A DNA stretch of 64,000 bases. Origin: JANPPS01 sp965246925 (GTDB taxonomy: Bacteria; Pseudomonadota; Alphaproteobacteria; Acetobacterales; Acetobacteraceae). The stretch spans positions 2,666,001-2,730,000 of the forward strand of contig OZ251994.1 in the NCBI GenBank assembly GCA_965246925.1, read 5' to 3'. Both the position numbers and the translations under genes were made by a program. Every line of letters starts with the position of its first letter. Positions within the stretch are counted from its first letter, which is position 1. The notes under the pieces were generated by a model. It saw nothing but the letters and a program-made list of their open reading frames with translations. It had not been told where the DNA came from and searched no databases. Positions 1-7,411 of this stretch are shown here, piece after piece.

Positions 1-772
1 CGTTCTCGAGCCGCACGGGTGCGCCATTCTTGTAGGTGATGACCAGGTCCTTGTAGGCGGCCGGCGTCTCGAGCTGATCGTTGGCGTCCAGCGCGTAGGA
101 TTGGCGCGGGCCGTCGAACCCGCCCTTGGCCCCGTTCACGTTGGCCGCCGCGATGGCGGTGCGCACGTCCTCCATCGACAGGCCGTAGCCCGCGACCCGC
201 GCCGGATCGACCCGGATGCGGATCGCCGGGCGGAGGCCGCCCTGCACGGTGACCTTGCCCACCCCGTCGATCTGGCTCAACTTCGGCTGCAGCAGAGTGT
301 CCGCCACGTCGCTGATTCGGTCGATGGTGATGTCGGTGGAGGTGAGCGCCAAGGTCAGGATGGGCGCGTCGGCCGGGTTCACCTTGGCATAGACCGGGGG
401 ATACGGAAGCTGCGGCAAAGTGCCCGCGGCCGCGTTGATGGCGGCCTGCACGTCCTGCGCGGCGCTATCGAGCTGGCGGGTCAGGTTGAACTGCAGCGTG
501 ATCTGGCTGGTGCCCTCGGACGAGGTGCTGGTCATGGAGGCGAGGCCGGTGATCTGGCCGAATTGGCGCTCCAAGGAGGCGGTGATCAGCGTCGCCACCG
601 TATCGGGCCCGGCGCCCGGCAGCTGCGTCGTGACCTGGATGGTCGGGAAATCGACGCTCGGCAGGGCGGAGACCGGGAGCGCCTTGTACCCGAGGATGCC
701 CGACAGCAGCACGGCGATGGCCAGGAGCCAGGTGGCAATAGGGCGGGCGATGAAGGGGGCGGAGATGTTCAT
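1..772 (-). CDS. RND efflux permease, N-terminal part (runs off left edge)
   Basis: Reads leftward from an ATG at 772 with no stop before the window edge, giving about 257 residues. It begins MNISAPFIARPIATWLLAIA, the usual first cytoplasmic segment and first membrane helix of AcrB/MdtB-type RND pumps, followed by the VDFPTIQVTTQLPGA and LERQFGQITGLASMTS signatures of the first periplasmic porter domain. The protein would be the inner-membrane proton-driven pump of a tripartite exporter; closest in style to MdtB/MdtC drug pumps (inference). It belongs with the adaptor and outer-membrane channel genes to its right, but about 1.95 kb of duplicated spacer and an IS now separate it from the adaptor, so its expression may no longer be coupled to them. 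Family is certain, substrate is not. Confidence 0.92.
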   Translation of the reverse strand, partial: MNISAPFIARPIATWLLAIAVLLSGILGYKALPVSALPSVDFPTIQVTTQLPGAGPDTVATLITASLERQFGQITGLASMTSTSSEGTSQITLQFNLTRQLDSAAQDVQAAINAAAGTLPQLPYPPVYAKVNPADAPILTLALTSTDITIDRISDVADTLLQPKLSQIDGVGKVTVQGGLRPAIRIRVDPARVAGYGLSMEDVRTAIAAANVNGAKGGFDGPRQSYALDANDQLETPAAYKDLVITYKNGAPVRLEN

Positions 773-790
773 GGCGGGAAGGTAAACCGG

Positions 791-825
791 CCCCCTCTCC
801 CTCCGGGAGAGGGTTGGGGTGAGGG
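791..825. repeat. REP-like palindromic repeat, copy 1
   Basis: A C-rich arm (CCCTCTCCC) is followed by its complement (GGGAGAGGG) and then a GGGGTGAGGG tail, able to form a strong hairpin. The same element recurs inverted at 903-937, directly at 998-1032, inverted at 1110-1144, and singly at 29364-29398 and 30975-31009, always outside coding sequence. Confidence 0.85.
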
Positions 826-902
826 AAACAGGGGGGGCCGGCTTTCATTTTGCCCGGCAGCGCGCGCCGCGAAGCTCCGGCGGTAGTCAGTTCTTGTGGC
901 TA

Positions 903-937
903 CCCTCACCCCGGCCCTCTCCCGGAGGGAGAGGGGG
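903..937. repeat. REP-like palindromic repeat, inverted copy
   Basis: Reverse-complement orientation of the element at 791-825; the pair flanks about 80 bases and together forms a BIME-like unit. The pair is copied again at 998-1032 and 1110-1144 by the tandem duplication. Confidence 0.8.
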
Positions 938-947
938 AAGAGCGCGG

Positions 948-980
948 TCACGAGGGGCGGTTCCGGCGGGAGATGTTCAT
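948..980 (-). other. Chimeric mini-ORF at duplication junction 1
   Basis: Read leftward from ATG at 980 this encodes MNISRRNRPS and stops. MNIS is the start of the RND permease and RRNRPS-stop is the end of the adaptor protein. An identical-product copy lies at 1155-1187. It is the molecular scar of the tandem duplication; whether it is translated is unknown and it is unlikely to be functional as a peptide. Confidence 0.75.
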
Positions 981-1154
981 GGCGGGGGGTAAACCGGCCC
1001 CCTCTCCCTCCGGGAGAGGGTTGGGGTGAGGGAAACAGGCGGGGCCGGTTTTCACCTCGCCCGGCAGCGCGCGCCGCGAAGCTCCGGCGGTCGTCAGGTC
1101 TTGTGGCTACCCTCACCCCGGCCCTCTCCCGGAGGGAGAGGGGGAAGAGCGCGG

Positions 1155-1187
1155 TCATGAGGGGCGGTTCCGGCGGGAGATGTTCAT
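1155..1187 (-). other. Chimeric mini-ORF at duplication junction 2
   Basis: Same ten-codon fusion of permease start and adaptor end as at 948-980, differing only at a synonymous serine codon (TCA against TCG). Confidence 0.75.
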
Positions 1188-1220
1188 GGCGGTGGGTAAA
1201 CCGGCCCCCTCTCCCTCCGG

Positions 1221-2694
1221 GCTACGGGAGTCACACATTTGCGGAATGAGCGAGGGCCCACCCTTGTTTGATCCCGTCGAGTTTCAGCACTCCTCGGGCG
1301 ATGATCTTGGGTCCGGGCGGCTTGTAGCCTCTCGAGTGGTATCCGGACCAGCCGCCGAGGCGGGCGACGATCCAGGCGAACCAGGCCAGCGTGTCGTCGG
1401 CATGGGGGTTCTTCAGCGCCGCCGTCCGGCCTTCGAGCTTGGCGCAGCACGACTTCAGCATCGGCGTGTCGGCTGGATCGGCTGCGTCGCTCAGCGGCTG
1501 GCCGGTCGCGGCGTCGCGCCCTACCACGATCTGCACGATCCGCACCGCCGCGATCAGCGCCGTCACCGCCAGCTTGACGTAGCGTCGTGCCTCGACGACT
1601 TGCGAGTTCTCCGCTTCTGCCCCGGCACTCTTGAGCGTGCGGAACACCTGCTCGATCGTCCAGCGCAGCCGATACCAGCCGACGATCTCGCGGGCCCGCG
1701 TCACATCCGGCACGGCATGCGTCGTCAGCAGGCACCAATGCACCGCATCCTTATCCTCCGTCATTGCCTCCGGCACCCCGACCTCGCGCACGTCCACGAC
1801 GCGCAAGGTCACCGTTTCGGCCAGGCTCCGGGCCGCTTTGGCCGGGCGTCTCAGCGTGACCTCGCCGAACCGGATCGCAACCTGGGCCGAGCGCGCCGGA
1901 CGCGGCCCGCGCGCGGGTATCTCGATACAGACGCGGTCCTGCTCGGGCCACGATGCACAACTGGCGAACAGCCGCGACCCGGTCGTCAAGGCCCGGTCCT
2001 GTGCCGCCCGGCACAGGAGGTGGGCACCTTCGGGCCGGCGGGCGAACTGGTCGTAGATGTCGCTCTCGCGGTCGGCGACGACCGTCACCAGCGCCGCGTC
2101 CTCCAGAACGGCCGCGGCGGTTTCGGCCCCCGCCAGCCAACGGCGCGACTCCTTGGCATCGGCGGCCCGGGTGTTACGGTCGGCCACCAGGCCCTCGGTC
2201 CGGTTGAGCACCTGGGCACCCACAAGGCCGATCACGCCGCCCGTGGCAGCATCGACGGCGACCGTCGGATGCAGGAACAGGCCGATGTCCTCTCCGTTGC
2301 CTGCCCGGCCAAACCCCCGCTTGCTCGCCCCGTGCGAGGCGAAGTGCAGCTCGGTCGTGTCCTGAACCGCCAACGCATGCCGGCCGGCCGCGCGTCGGCC
2401 AGTGACCCGGCCCGTATGCACCAGCATCTCGTCCGCACTCACGGCCGGGTTGTCGAGGAACTGACCAAAGCGGAGAGCCTCGTTGCGGGTCTCAGCCAGA
2501 GCATGCAAACACATCGTGGGCGCGTTCTGCATCGCCGCCAGCAAACGCGCACCTACCCGCCGCAACCGCGCGTCGCCAAAGGAACCAAGGGTGTCATCAC
2601 TCCTGCGAATCGCTCCATGAACACCAATCATGGATTCGAAAAACCAACCCGAACGCCAGTCAAAATTGATTCGCACATGCGTGACCGCCGTAGC
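1221..2694 (-). mobile_element. IS4-family insertion sequence, about 1.47 kb
   Basis: The ends are imperfect inverted repeats of about 25 bp: left end GCTACGGGAGTCACACATTT, right end (reverse complement) GCTACGGCGGTCACGCATGT. CCGG stands immediately outside both ends, consistent with a 4-bp target duplication, although it could also be part of the palindromic target. It holds one transposase gene that nearly fills it and whose stop codon lies within the terminal repeat. The element sits inside the third copy of the palindrome-bearing junction repeat, with the middle of that copy missing. Boundaries are good to a few bases. Confidence 0.87.
1231..2631 (-). CDS. IS4-family DDE transposase
   Basis: About 466 residues and apparently intact. 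The DDE catalytic triad can be followed: D in VQDTTEL, D in VVADRESDIYDQF, and E within the YREK signature (YRLRWTIEQVFRTLKS, spacing Y-2-R-3-E-6-K). The C-terminus has the LGGWSGYHSRGYKPPGPK block typical of IS4/IS50-like enzymes. I start it at ATG 2631; the open frame extends upstream to 2724, but those codons cross the IS end and read the flanking palindromic repeat. It catalyses cut-and-paste movement of the element. With intact motifs and ends, the IS looks potentially active. Confidence 0.9.
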   Translation of the reverse strand: MIGVHGAIRRSDDTLGSFGDARLRRVGARLLAAMQNAPTMCLHALAETRNEALRFGQFLDNPAVSADEMLVHTGRVTGRRAAGRHALAVQDTTELHFASHGASKRGFGRAGNGEDIGLFLHPTVAVDAATGGVIGLVGAQVLNRTEGLVADRNTRAADAKESRRWLAGAETAAAVLEDAALVTVVADRESDIYDQFARRPEGAHLLCRAAQDRALTTGSRLFASCASWPEQDRVCIEIPARGPRPARSAQVAIRFGEVTLRRPAKAARSLAETVTLRVVDVREVGVPEAMTEDKDAVHWCLLTTHAVPDVTRAREIVGWYRLRWTIEQVFRTLKSAGAEAENSQVVEARRYVKLAVTALIAAVRIVQIVVGRDAATGQPLSDAADPADTPMLKSCCAKLEGRTAALKNPHADDTLAWFAWIVARLGGWSGYHSRGYKPPGPKIIARGVLKLDGIKQGWALAHSANV

Positions 2695-2720
2695 CCGGAG
2701 GGAGAGGGGGAAGAGCGCGG

Positions 2721-3920
2721 TCACGAGGGACGGTTCCGGCGGGTGCCGGGGGCGCCGCGCTCACGGGGGATGGCGTCCGGGGCGTTGCCGTCCGGGCCGG
2801 CGATAGCCACGCGGGCGCCGTCCGTCAGGCGTTGCGCGCCGTCGGTCACGACCTGCTCGCCCACTTTCAGGCCGTCGGTCACCACGCTGACCTGGTCATC
2901 CTCCTGGCCGACCTTCACCAGGCGGCGGGACGCCTTCAGGTCCTGCACCACGAACACGAACGCGCCCTGCGGCCCGCGCTGCACGGCGGCCGTGGGGACG
3001 GTGACCACGCCGGGCAGGGTCTGCACCAGCATGCGCACGTTCACGAAGCCGCCCGGCCATAGCAGCAGGGTGTCGTTCGGGAATGTCGCCTTCAGCTTGA
3101 TGGTGCCGGTCGCCGGGTCGACCTGGTTGTCCAGCACCGCGAGCTTACCGCGCTCCAGCACCCCGCCGGTGGCGTTCAGCGCCACCACCGGCGGCGCCCC
3201 CGCGGCCATGGCGGCAGCGACGGCGGGCAGGTTCTGCTGCGGTAAGGTGAACACGACCGAGATCGGCTTCAGCTGCGTGATGACCGTGATGGGGTTGGCA
3301 TCGCCGGCGCGCACCAGGTTGCCCGCATCCACCTGGCGGAGGCCGGTCCGCCCCTCGATCGGCGCCAGCACCGTCGTGTAGCTCAGCTGCGTGCGTGCGG
3401 TGTCGATCTGTGCCTGGTCGCCGCGCACCTGCGCCTCCAGCTGGGACACCGTGGCCCGCGCCGTGTCCGCCTGCTGCGCGCTGCTATACGCGGTGGCGGC
3501 GAGTTTGGCGTAACGGCCGGCGTCGAGCCTGGCGTTGGCCAGCGTCGCCTCGTCCTGTTGCTTCTTGGCGCTGGCCTGATCCAGGCTCGCCTGGTACGGG
3601 CGGGGGTCGATCCGGGCCAGCACGTCGCCCTTGGCCACGTCCTGGCCCTCGCGGAACCGCACCTCCAGCAGGGGGCCGTCGATCTGCGCCCGCACCTGCA
3701 CCTGGTTGAACGCCTGCACGGTGCCGAGCCCGTTCAGATAGACCGGCACGTCCCGCGCCTGGCTCATGGCCGCCAGCACCGGGATGGGCGTGGCCGGGTC
3801 ACCCCGCCCGCGCCCGTTCCGCTCCGGCGTGGCGGCGGGGCGCCAGACCAGGTAGGCCAGACCCGCCATCGCCAGCAGCAGCGCCGCGATCACCACCAGG
3901 CTGCGCCAACCCAACCTCAT
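2721..3920 (-). CDS. RND efflux periplasmic adaptor (membrane fusion protein)
   Basis: About 399 residues. An N-terminal signal/anchor helix (residues 5-25) precedes the lipoyl-like half VQVRAQIDGPLLEVRFREGQ, a helical hairpin rich in Ala and Gln, the second half TVLAPIEGRTGLRQVDAGN and a beta-barrel domain with QVDPATGTIKLKATFPN. This is the order of MdtA/AcrA adaptors, which bridge the inner-membrane pump and outer-membrane channel. Start ATG 3920 overlaps the channel gene stop (TGATG), so the two are translationally coupled; a start at 3935 is possible but less likely. The 3' end lies in the tandemly duplicated junction segment, and the next operon gene (the permease) begins only after the repeats and IS. 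Confidence 0.92.
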   Translation of the reverse strand: MRLGWRSLVVIAALLLAMAGLAYLVWRPAATPERNGRGRGDPATPIPVLAAMSQARDVPVYLNGLGTVQAFNQVQVRAQIDGPLLEVRFREGQDVAKGDVLARIDPRPYQASLDQASAKKQQDEATLANARLDAGRYAKLAATAYSSAQQADTARATVSQLEAQVRGDQAQIDTARTQLSYTTVLAPIEGRTGLRQVDAGNLVRAGDANPITVITQLKPISVVFTLPQQNLPAVAAAMAAGAPPVVALNATGGVLERGKLAVLDNQVDPATGTIKLKATFPNDTLLLWPGGFVNVRMLVQTLPGVVTVPTAAVQRGPQGAFVFVVQDLKASRRLVKVGQEDDQVSVVTDGLKVGEQVVTDGAQRLTDGARVAIAGPDGNAPDAIPRERGAPGTRRNRPS

Positions 3921-5326
3921 CAACCAGCCTTCCACCCGCCGCCCAGCGCCTTATACAGATTAACCAGCGACTGGAACCGCGTGAGCCGGACCTGGGTCAG
4001 CAAATCGAGGTCATTATACAGCGTGACCTGGGTGTTGAGTGACGTCACGACGTCGATGGTGCCGGCCTGCAGCTGGGCGCGGGCGATGTCGGCACTCCGC
4101 TGCGCCACCGCCACCGCCTGCCGCTCCAGCGTCTCCTGCTCGGTCGTGAAGCGGTAGGCGGTCAGCGTCTGCTCCACGTCGGTGAAGCTCTGCAGCACCG
4201 CCCGGCGGTAATCGGCCACCAGCTCGTCATAGCGGCCGCGCGCCTGATCGAGCTCGCCCCGGCGCTGCCCGTTGTCGAAGATGGACTGGGTGATTTGGTT
4301 GCTGAGCGTGGCCACGAGGCTGCCGGGTCCCAGGATGCTGCTCAGCGCCAAGGTGCTGACGCCGCCCGCCGCGGTCAGCTGGATACTGGGGTAGAACGCC
4401 GCCCGGGCCGCGCGGATGTTGCCGTTCTGCGCGATCAGCTGCGCCTCCGCATAGGCCACGTCCGGCCGCCGCTCCAGCAGCTCCGCCGGCAGGCCCAGCG
4501 TCACCGGCGGCAAGGTCAGCGGCGCGAGCGAGCCCCCCTTTATTTGCAGCCGCTGCGGCGGACGGCCGGTGAGGATGCCGAGCGCCAGCCGCTGCTGCTC
4601 GATCTGGTTGCGGTCGGACGGGATCAGCGCCAGCTGCCCGGCGACCAGCGCCTCCTGTTGCGACACATCGAGCGCGTTAGCGGTGCCGACGCTGAGCCGC
4701 GCCCGGAACGCGGCCAGGATCTGCTGCGCGTCCTTGAGGTTGCGCTCGGCCACCGCCAGCCGGTCCTCTGCCGCCAGCATCTGAAAATAGGTGAGCGCTA
4801 CCGACGTCACGACCGATAGGGCCACGGTTTCCTGATCATACCGGGTCGCCAGCGCCGCCGACTGCGACGCCTCCGCCAGGGCGCGGTTGCGGCCCCAGAA
4901 GTCCAGGTCGTAGGAGACGGTGATCTCCCCCTGATAGGACCGGCTGTCGGTGTAGCGCTTGCCGTTGAAGGTGCGGTTGGCGATGCTGCGCCGGGCGGTT
5001 CCGGTCTTTTGGTAGTCGGTGTTGGTCTGCGCGTTCACTTGCGGCAGCAGCGGCGCCCCGCTGATCCGCACCTGCGCATCTGCCTGCACCACGCGCGCGG
5101 CGGCGGCGGCCAGGTCGTTATTGTAGGCGCGCGCATCGGCAATCAGCCCGTCCAGCTCCGCCGAGCCGAAGCCGTGCCACCACTCCGCCGCCGGCCACGC
5201 CGCCTGCTCGCTGGCCGGGGTGGCCGCGAAGGCGGGCGGCACGTCCTGATCCGGACGCACATAGCGCGGCCCGAGGCTGCAGCCGGCCAGCAGCCCGGCG
5301 GCGATCATGGCTGCGACGCGGGTCAT
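3920..5326 (-). CDS. NodT/TolC-type outer-membrane efflux lipoprotein
   Basis: About 468 residues starting MTRVAAMIAAGLLAGCSLGP, a lipoprotein signal with lipobox LLAGC. The body has the two repeated outer-membrane factor domains with long helical segments (for example ALAEASQSAALATRYDQETVAL and the related C-terminal stretch) and the ERRPDVAYAEAQLIAQNGNI motif that marks the NodT family. It forms the trimeric exit duct for the adjacent RND pump. The start at 5326 is chosen because it gives the lipobox and an ATGA overlap with the stop of the upstream sensor gene. Confidence 0.93.
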   Translation of the reverse strand: MTRVAAMIAAGLLAGCSLGPRYVRPDQDVPPAFAATPASEQAAWPAAEWWHGFGSAELDGLIADARAYNNDLAAAAARVVQADAQVRISGAPLLPQVNAQTNTDYQKTGTARRSIANRTFNGKRYTDSRSYQGEITVSYDLDFWGRNRALAEASQSAALATRYDQETVALSVVTSVALTYFQMLAAEDRLAVAERNLKDAQQILAAFRARLSVGTANALDVSQQEALVAGQLALIPSDRNQIEQQRLALGILTGRPPQRLQIKGGSLAPLTLPPVTLGLPAELLERRPDVAYAEAQLIAQNGNIRAARAAFYPSIQLTAAGGVSTLALSSILGPGSLVATLSNQITQSIFDNGQRRGELDQARGRYDELVADYRRAVLQSFTDVEQTLTAYRFTTEQETLERQAVAVAQRSADIARAQLQAGTIDVVTSLNTQVTLYNDLDLLTQVRLTRFQSLVNLYKALGGGWKAG

Positions 5327-5772
5327 CGCCGGGTATGCAGCGCCGTCTCGGCCAGCCGGACCCGCCCTTCGGGCGAGATCTGCGCCAGCGCCAGCAGCAG
5401 GCCGTCGCCGAACCGGGTGGAGGACTCCGTCCACCGCGCCTGCAGGACCTGCATTCGAGCCCGGACCTCATTTTCGTCGAACGGGGTGCGGGCGATGCTG
5501 CGGGAAAGCTCCTCCCGCGCCTCGTCCAAAGCGCGGCGGGACTGGCCGTACCAGGGCCGTTCTTCCGCCAGCACCGAGCGGAACCGCCGCGCGTCATCCG
5601 GCCCGAGGTCCCGCGCCATGCGGTTCACCGCCCCCTCGAACCCCGGGGCACCCGGCGTCCGGTGCATCAGCACGTGGCTGCCGATGATGGCGCAGGCGAA
5701 CAGGTTGAGCGCGACCGAGCCCCACAGCACCCGGGTTCTCCAGGGCTCGAACAGCCATGTGCGAACCATCAT
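5323..5772 (-). CDS. Periplasmic heavy-metal-sensor/resistance-like protein (CnrX/ZraP type)
   Basis: About 149 residues: a short cytoplasmic start, one membrane helix (VLWGSVALNLFACAIIGSHV) and a charged, mostly helical periplasmic part with Arg/Glu-rich heptads and an LxxARxxRxxLxxERP pattern. This is the architecture of the CnrX/ZraP metal-resistance family, whose members sense metals or buffer signals for an anti-sigma complex. Its place between an ECF sigma operon head and an efflux pump fits that role. ATG 5772 overlaps the preceding stop (ATGA) and the gene's own stop overlaps the channel start in the same way. Metal ligands are not obvious; only a few His and Met residues are near the helix. 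Confidence 0.72.
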   Translation of the reverse strand: MMVRTWLFEPWRTRVLWGSVALNLFACAIIGSHVLMHRTPGAPGFEGAVNRMARDLGPDDARRFRSVLAEERPWYGQSRRALDEAREELSRSIARTPFDENEVRARMQVLQARWTESSTRFGDGLLLALAQISPEGRVRLAETALHTRR

Positions 5773-6119
5773 GGGACCAGCGCCGCCTGCACCATCGTGA
5801 TGGCGTCCGCGGCCGGCTCCATGGCCGCCCAGTAGCCCAGCCCCACCCCGGCCGCCGTACACGCCAGCAGCATGCCGCAGCGCAGCCCGGCCTGTAGCGG
5901 CGTGCGCGCGGCCAGGCGCCGGTGCAGGTTGCGCAGCAGCCGCCCGCACTCCGGGGGCGCCGGGTCATCGGCGAGGGCATCGGCGGCGAGAGCATCGGCA
6001 AACCGCGCCCTTGCCTCGGCCGAATGCTGCAGCAGCGCCCGCGCCTCCGCCGGCGCCGGCCAGCGGTCGAGGTCGGTGCCGCGGGTTTTCAGCGCCCAAT
6101 CGAAGCGGCGCAGGTCCAT
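5769..6119 (-). CDS. Small membrane protein, putative anti-sigma factor
   Basis: About 116 residues. A soluble Arg/Asp-rich N-terminal half (FDWALKTRGTDLDRWPAP) is followed near residues 80-100 by a single hydrophobic helix (CGMLLACTAAGVGLGYWAAM) and a short tail. Its position directly after an ECF sigma gene, with a TGATG overlap at 6119, is the usual place for the cognate anti-sigma factor. No zinc-binding HxxxCxxC motif is present, so it would be a non-ZAS type (CnrY-like). Function is inferred from context. Confidence 0.6.
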   Translation of the reverse strand: MDLRRFDWALKTRGTDLDRWPAPAEARALLQHSAEARARFADALAADALADDPAPPECGRLLRNLHRRLAARTPLQAGLRCGMLLACTAAGVGLGYWAAMEPAADAITMVQAALVP

Positions 6120-6673
6120 CACTCGCGCGCTTCCATATACGCGCGCAGCAGCTTGCGGGCGCGGTGCAGCAGGCCCTCGAGCGCGCGGGGCGTCGTATCG
6201 AGCGCGTCCGCCGCCGCCTGCCCGGACCAGCCCTGACCGTAGGTGAGGGCGATGGCGGTGCGCTGGCGGGCGGGGAGCGTGGCCAGCGCCTGGGCGAGCA
6301 ACTGGCTCCGCTCCTGCCGGGCCAACACTTGCTCGGCATGGGGGGCCGCGTCCGGCAGCTCGTCCGGCATATCCGTGGTGGGGCGGAGCGCCCGCACCCG
6401 GTCGATCGCGGCGTTGACGGCGATCCGGTGCAGCCAGGTGGAGACCGAGGCCTGCCGCCGGTCATAGGTGCCGGCCCGGGTCCAGGCCCGGAGCAGCGCA
6501 TCCTGCGCCACGTCCTCGGCCGCCGCCGGGTCGGTCAGCACCCGCTGCGCCGCCCGCCGCAACCGCCCGGCATAGCGCACGCACAGCGCATCGAACGCAG
6601 CCCGGCTCCCCCCGGCGGTCTGGGCCATAAGATCTTCGTCAGTCGCGTCAGCCACCGGCATCACATCGTCCAT
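6119..6673 (-). CDS. ECF-family RNA polymerase sigma factor
   Basis: About 184 residues. Region 2 is recognisable (AAEDVAQDALLRAWTRAGTY, then STWLHRIAVNAAIDRVRA) and region 4 carries LPARQRTAIALTYGQGWSGQ followed by the helix-turn-helix AADALDTTPRALEGLLHRARK. It should direct transcription of its own operon in response to the envelope signal read by the two membrane proteins downstream. ATG 6673 is preceded at good spacing by TAGGG; starts at 6706 or 6661 are possible. A promoter of the GGAAC-N16-CGT type lies upstream, consistent with autoregulation. Confidence 0.9.
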   Translation of the reverse strand: MDDVMPVADATDEDLMAQTAGGSRAAFDALCVRYAGRLRRAAQRVLTDPAAAEDVAQDALLRAWTRAGTYDRRQASVSTWLHRIAVNAAIDRVRALRPTTDMPDELPDAAPHAEQVLARQERSQLLAQALATLPARQRTAIALTYGQGWSGQAAADALDTTPRALEGLLHRARKLLRAYMEARE

Positions 6674-6725
6674 AACAGCCCTACGCAGGGGAGGGCGGGT
6701 TCCCACGCGGTATATAGGTAGTCAA

Positions 6726-6751
6726 TCACGGCGGCTTTCTCAGATGGTTCC
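6726..6751 (-). promoter_or_regulatory. Candidate ECF-type promoter for the sigma/efflux operon
   Basis: Read leftward: GGAAC (6751-6747), a 16-base spacer, then CGTGA (6730-6726). This matches the generic ECF promoter layout and would give a leader of about 45 bases before the sigma gene start at 6673. Only one site was compared, so this is a motif match, not proof. Confidence 0.5.
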
Positions 6752-6797
6752 TGGGCCTAGGTTTGGCAGGGCCATCACATCCGGCCATCCCCGCGCA

Positions 6798-7181
6798 TCA
6801 CCAGACTCTGGTGACGACGCCGTCGAAGGCCGTGTCAGCCGATACGAGGATGTGCTTGCCCTGCCGGGCCGTGGCGGCGAGCAGTCTGTCGAACGGATCG
6901 CGATGAGCCCAGTCCATCATCCCAGCCTGGAGACAGGTTTCCGCTCCGAAGACAGCAACCGAGCCGCCTTGTGCTTGCAGCAGGCCGGGTAACCGGTCGA
7001 TGAACGCCGCCATCTCGGGCCACTTGCCGAGCCGGACCTTCTGGGCGATCTCGAAGAAGGTGATCGGGCTGACGAACACCGTTCGGGCCCCGGCGATCGC
7101 ATCCAGGGCAGGTTGCGAGAGGCGGCCGTCGCCAGAAAGGCTCCAGGCCCAGGCATGGGTATCGAGCAGGACCGATGTCAG
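6798..7181 (-). CDS. PIN-domain toxin (VapC-like)
   Basis: About 127 residues. The PIN fold residues are visible: LLDTHAWAW at the start, a central FFEIAQKVRLGKW segment and HRDPFDRLLAATARQ near the end, supplying the acidic metal-binding residues. It is expected to be a Mg-dependent RNase toxin. No ATG, GTG or TTG exists near the N-terminus; the best start is CTG 7181, which overlaps the antitoxin stop as CTGA, mimicking the usual ATGA coupling. The upstream continuation of the frame reads through the antitoxin gene and is not credible coding sequence. Confidence 0.8.
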   Translation of the reverse strand: MTSVLLDTHAWAWSLSGDGRLSQPALDAIAGARTVFVSPITFFEIAQKVRLGKWPEMAAFIDRLPGLLQAQGGSVAVFGAETCLQAGMMDWAHRDPFDRLLAATARQGKHILVSADTAFDGVVTRVW

Positions 7182-7411
7182 GCGCCACCTTCCCAGAGAT
7201 CGAGGTCTTCCTGATCCGTAGAAGACAAGAAGTCGGGTCCGGTTCCGAGCTGACCAGCGAGGAGGCCGATCTGGAAGCTTTGCTTGACGACGGGCACCAA
7301 GCGCACCACCGGCGTGCTGCCGCGAGAGATCACCACGTCCTCTCCGGCAAGCGCCGCCTCGATCAGGCGGGACAGGTGGGTCTTCGCAGCGTGAATGGTG
7401 ACGCGTTGCAT
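7178..7411 (-). CDS. Phd/YefM-type antitoxin
   Basis: 77 residues, MQRVTIHAAKTHLSRLIEAA at the N-terminus, which is the DNA-binding Phd fold, followed by EDVVISRGSTPVVRLVPV. The C-terminal acidic tail (STDQEDLDLWEGG) would wrap the PIN toxin encoded immediately downstream. The pair should autoregulate. Purine-rich AAAAAGGGGGAACAG lies just before the start and can serve as ribosome binding site. Confidence 0.85.
   Translation of the reverse strand: MQRVTIHAAKTHLSRLIEAALAGEDVVISRGSTPVVRLVPVVKQSFQIGLLAGQLGTGPDFLSSTDQEDLDLWEGGA

Larger units (their letters stand above)
762..1220. repeat. Tandem repeat of the adaptor-permease junction (about 207 bp units)
   Basis: Two near-identical units (about 762-969 and 970-1176) are followed by the start of a third (1177-1220) whose remainder lies beyond the IS at about 2695-2737. 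Each unit carries, read leftward, the last codons of the adaptor gene, a spacer with two inverted copies of a palindromic repeat, and the first 12 bases of the permease gene. The junctions join the permease start directly to the adaptor end, so this is a duplication of a gene-gene junction rather than a repeat that landed there. Differences between units are a few bases, which suggests a fairly recent event. Confidence 0.88.

Noticed and set aside
762..1220. Possible CRISPR array
   Set aside because: Units are about 207 bp with no short repeat/unique spacer pattern and no cas genes; it is a tandem duplication of a gene junction.
2632..2724. N-terminal extension of the transposase
   Set aside because: It crosses the IS terminal repeat into flanking REP sequence, which cannot belong to the element's gene.
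1180..3381. 733-codon plus-strand frame across the IS and adaptor gene
   Set aside because: Crosses IS boundary and runs antisense to the transposase and adaptor, both with clear motifs.
5773..5949. Upstream extension of the metal-sensor-like protein
   Set aside because: It overlaps the coding region of the preceding membrane protein and gives Arg/Ala-rich sequence; the ATGA overlap at 5769-5772 marks the real start.
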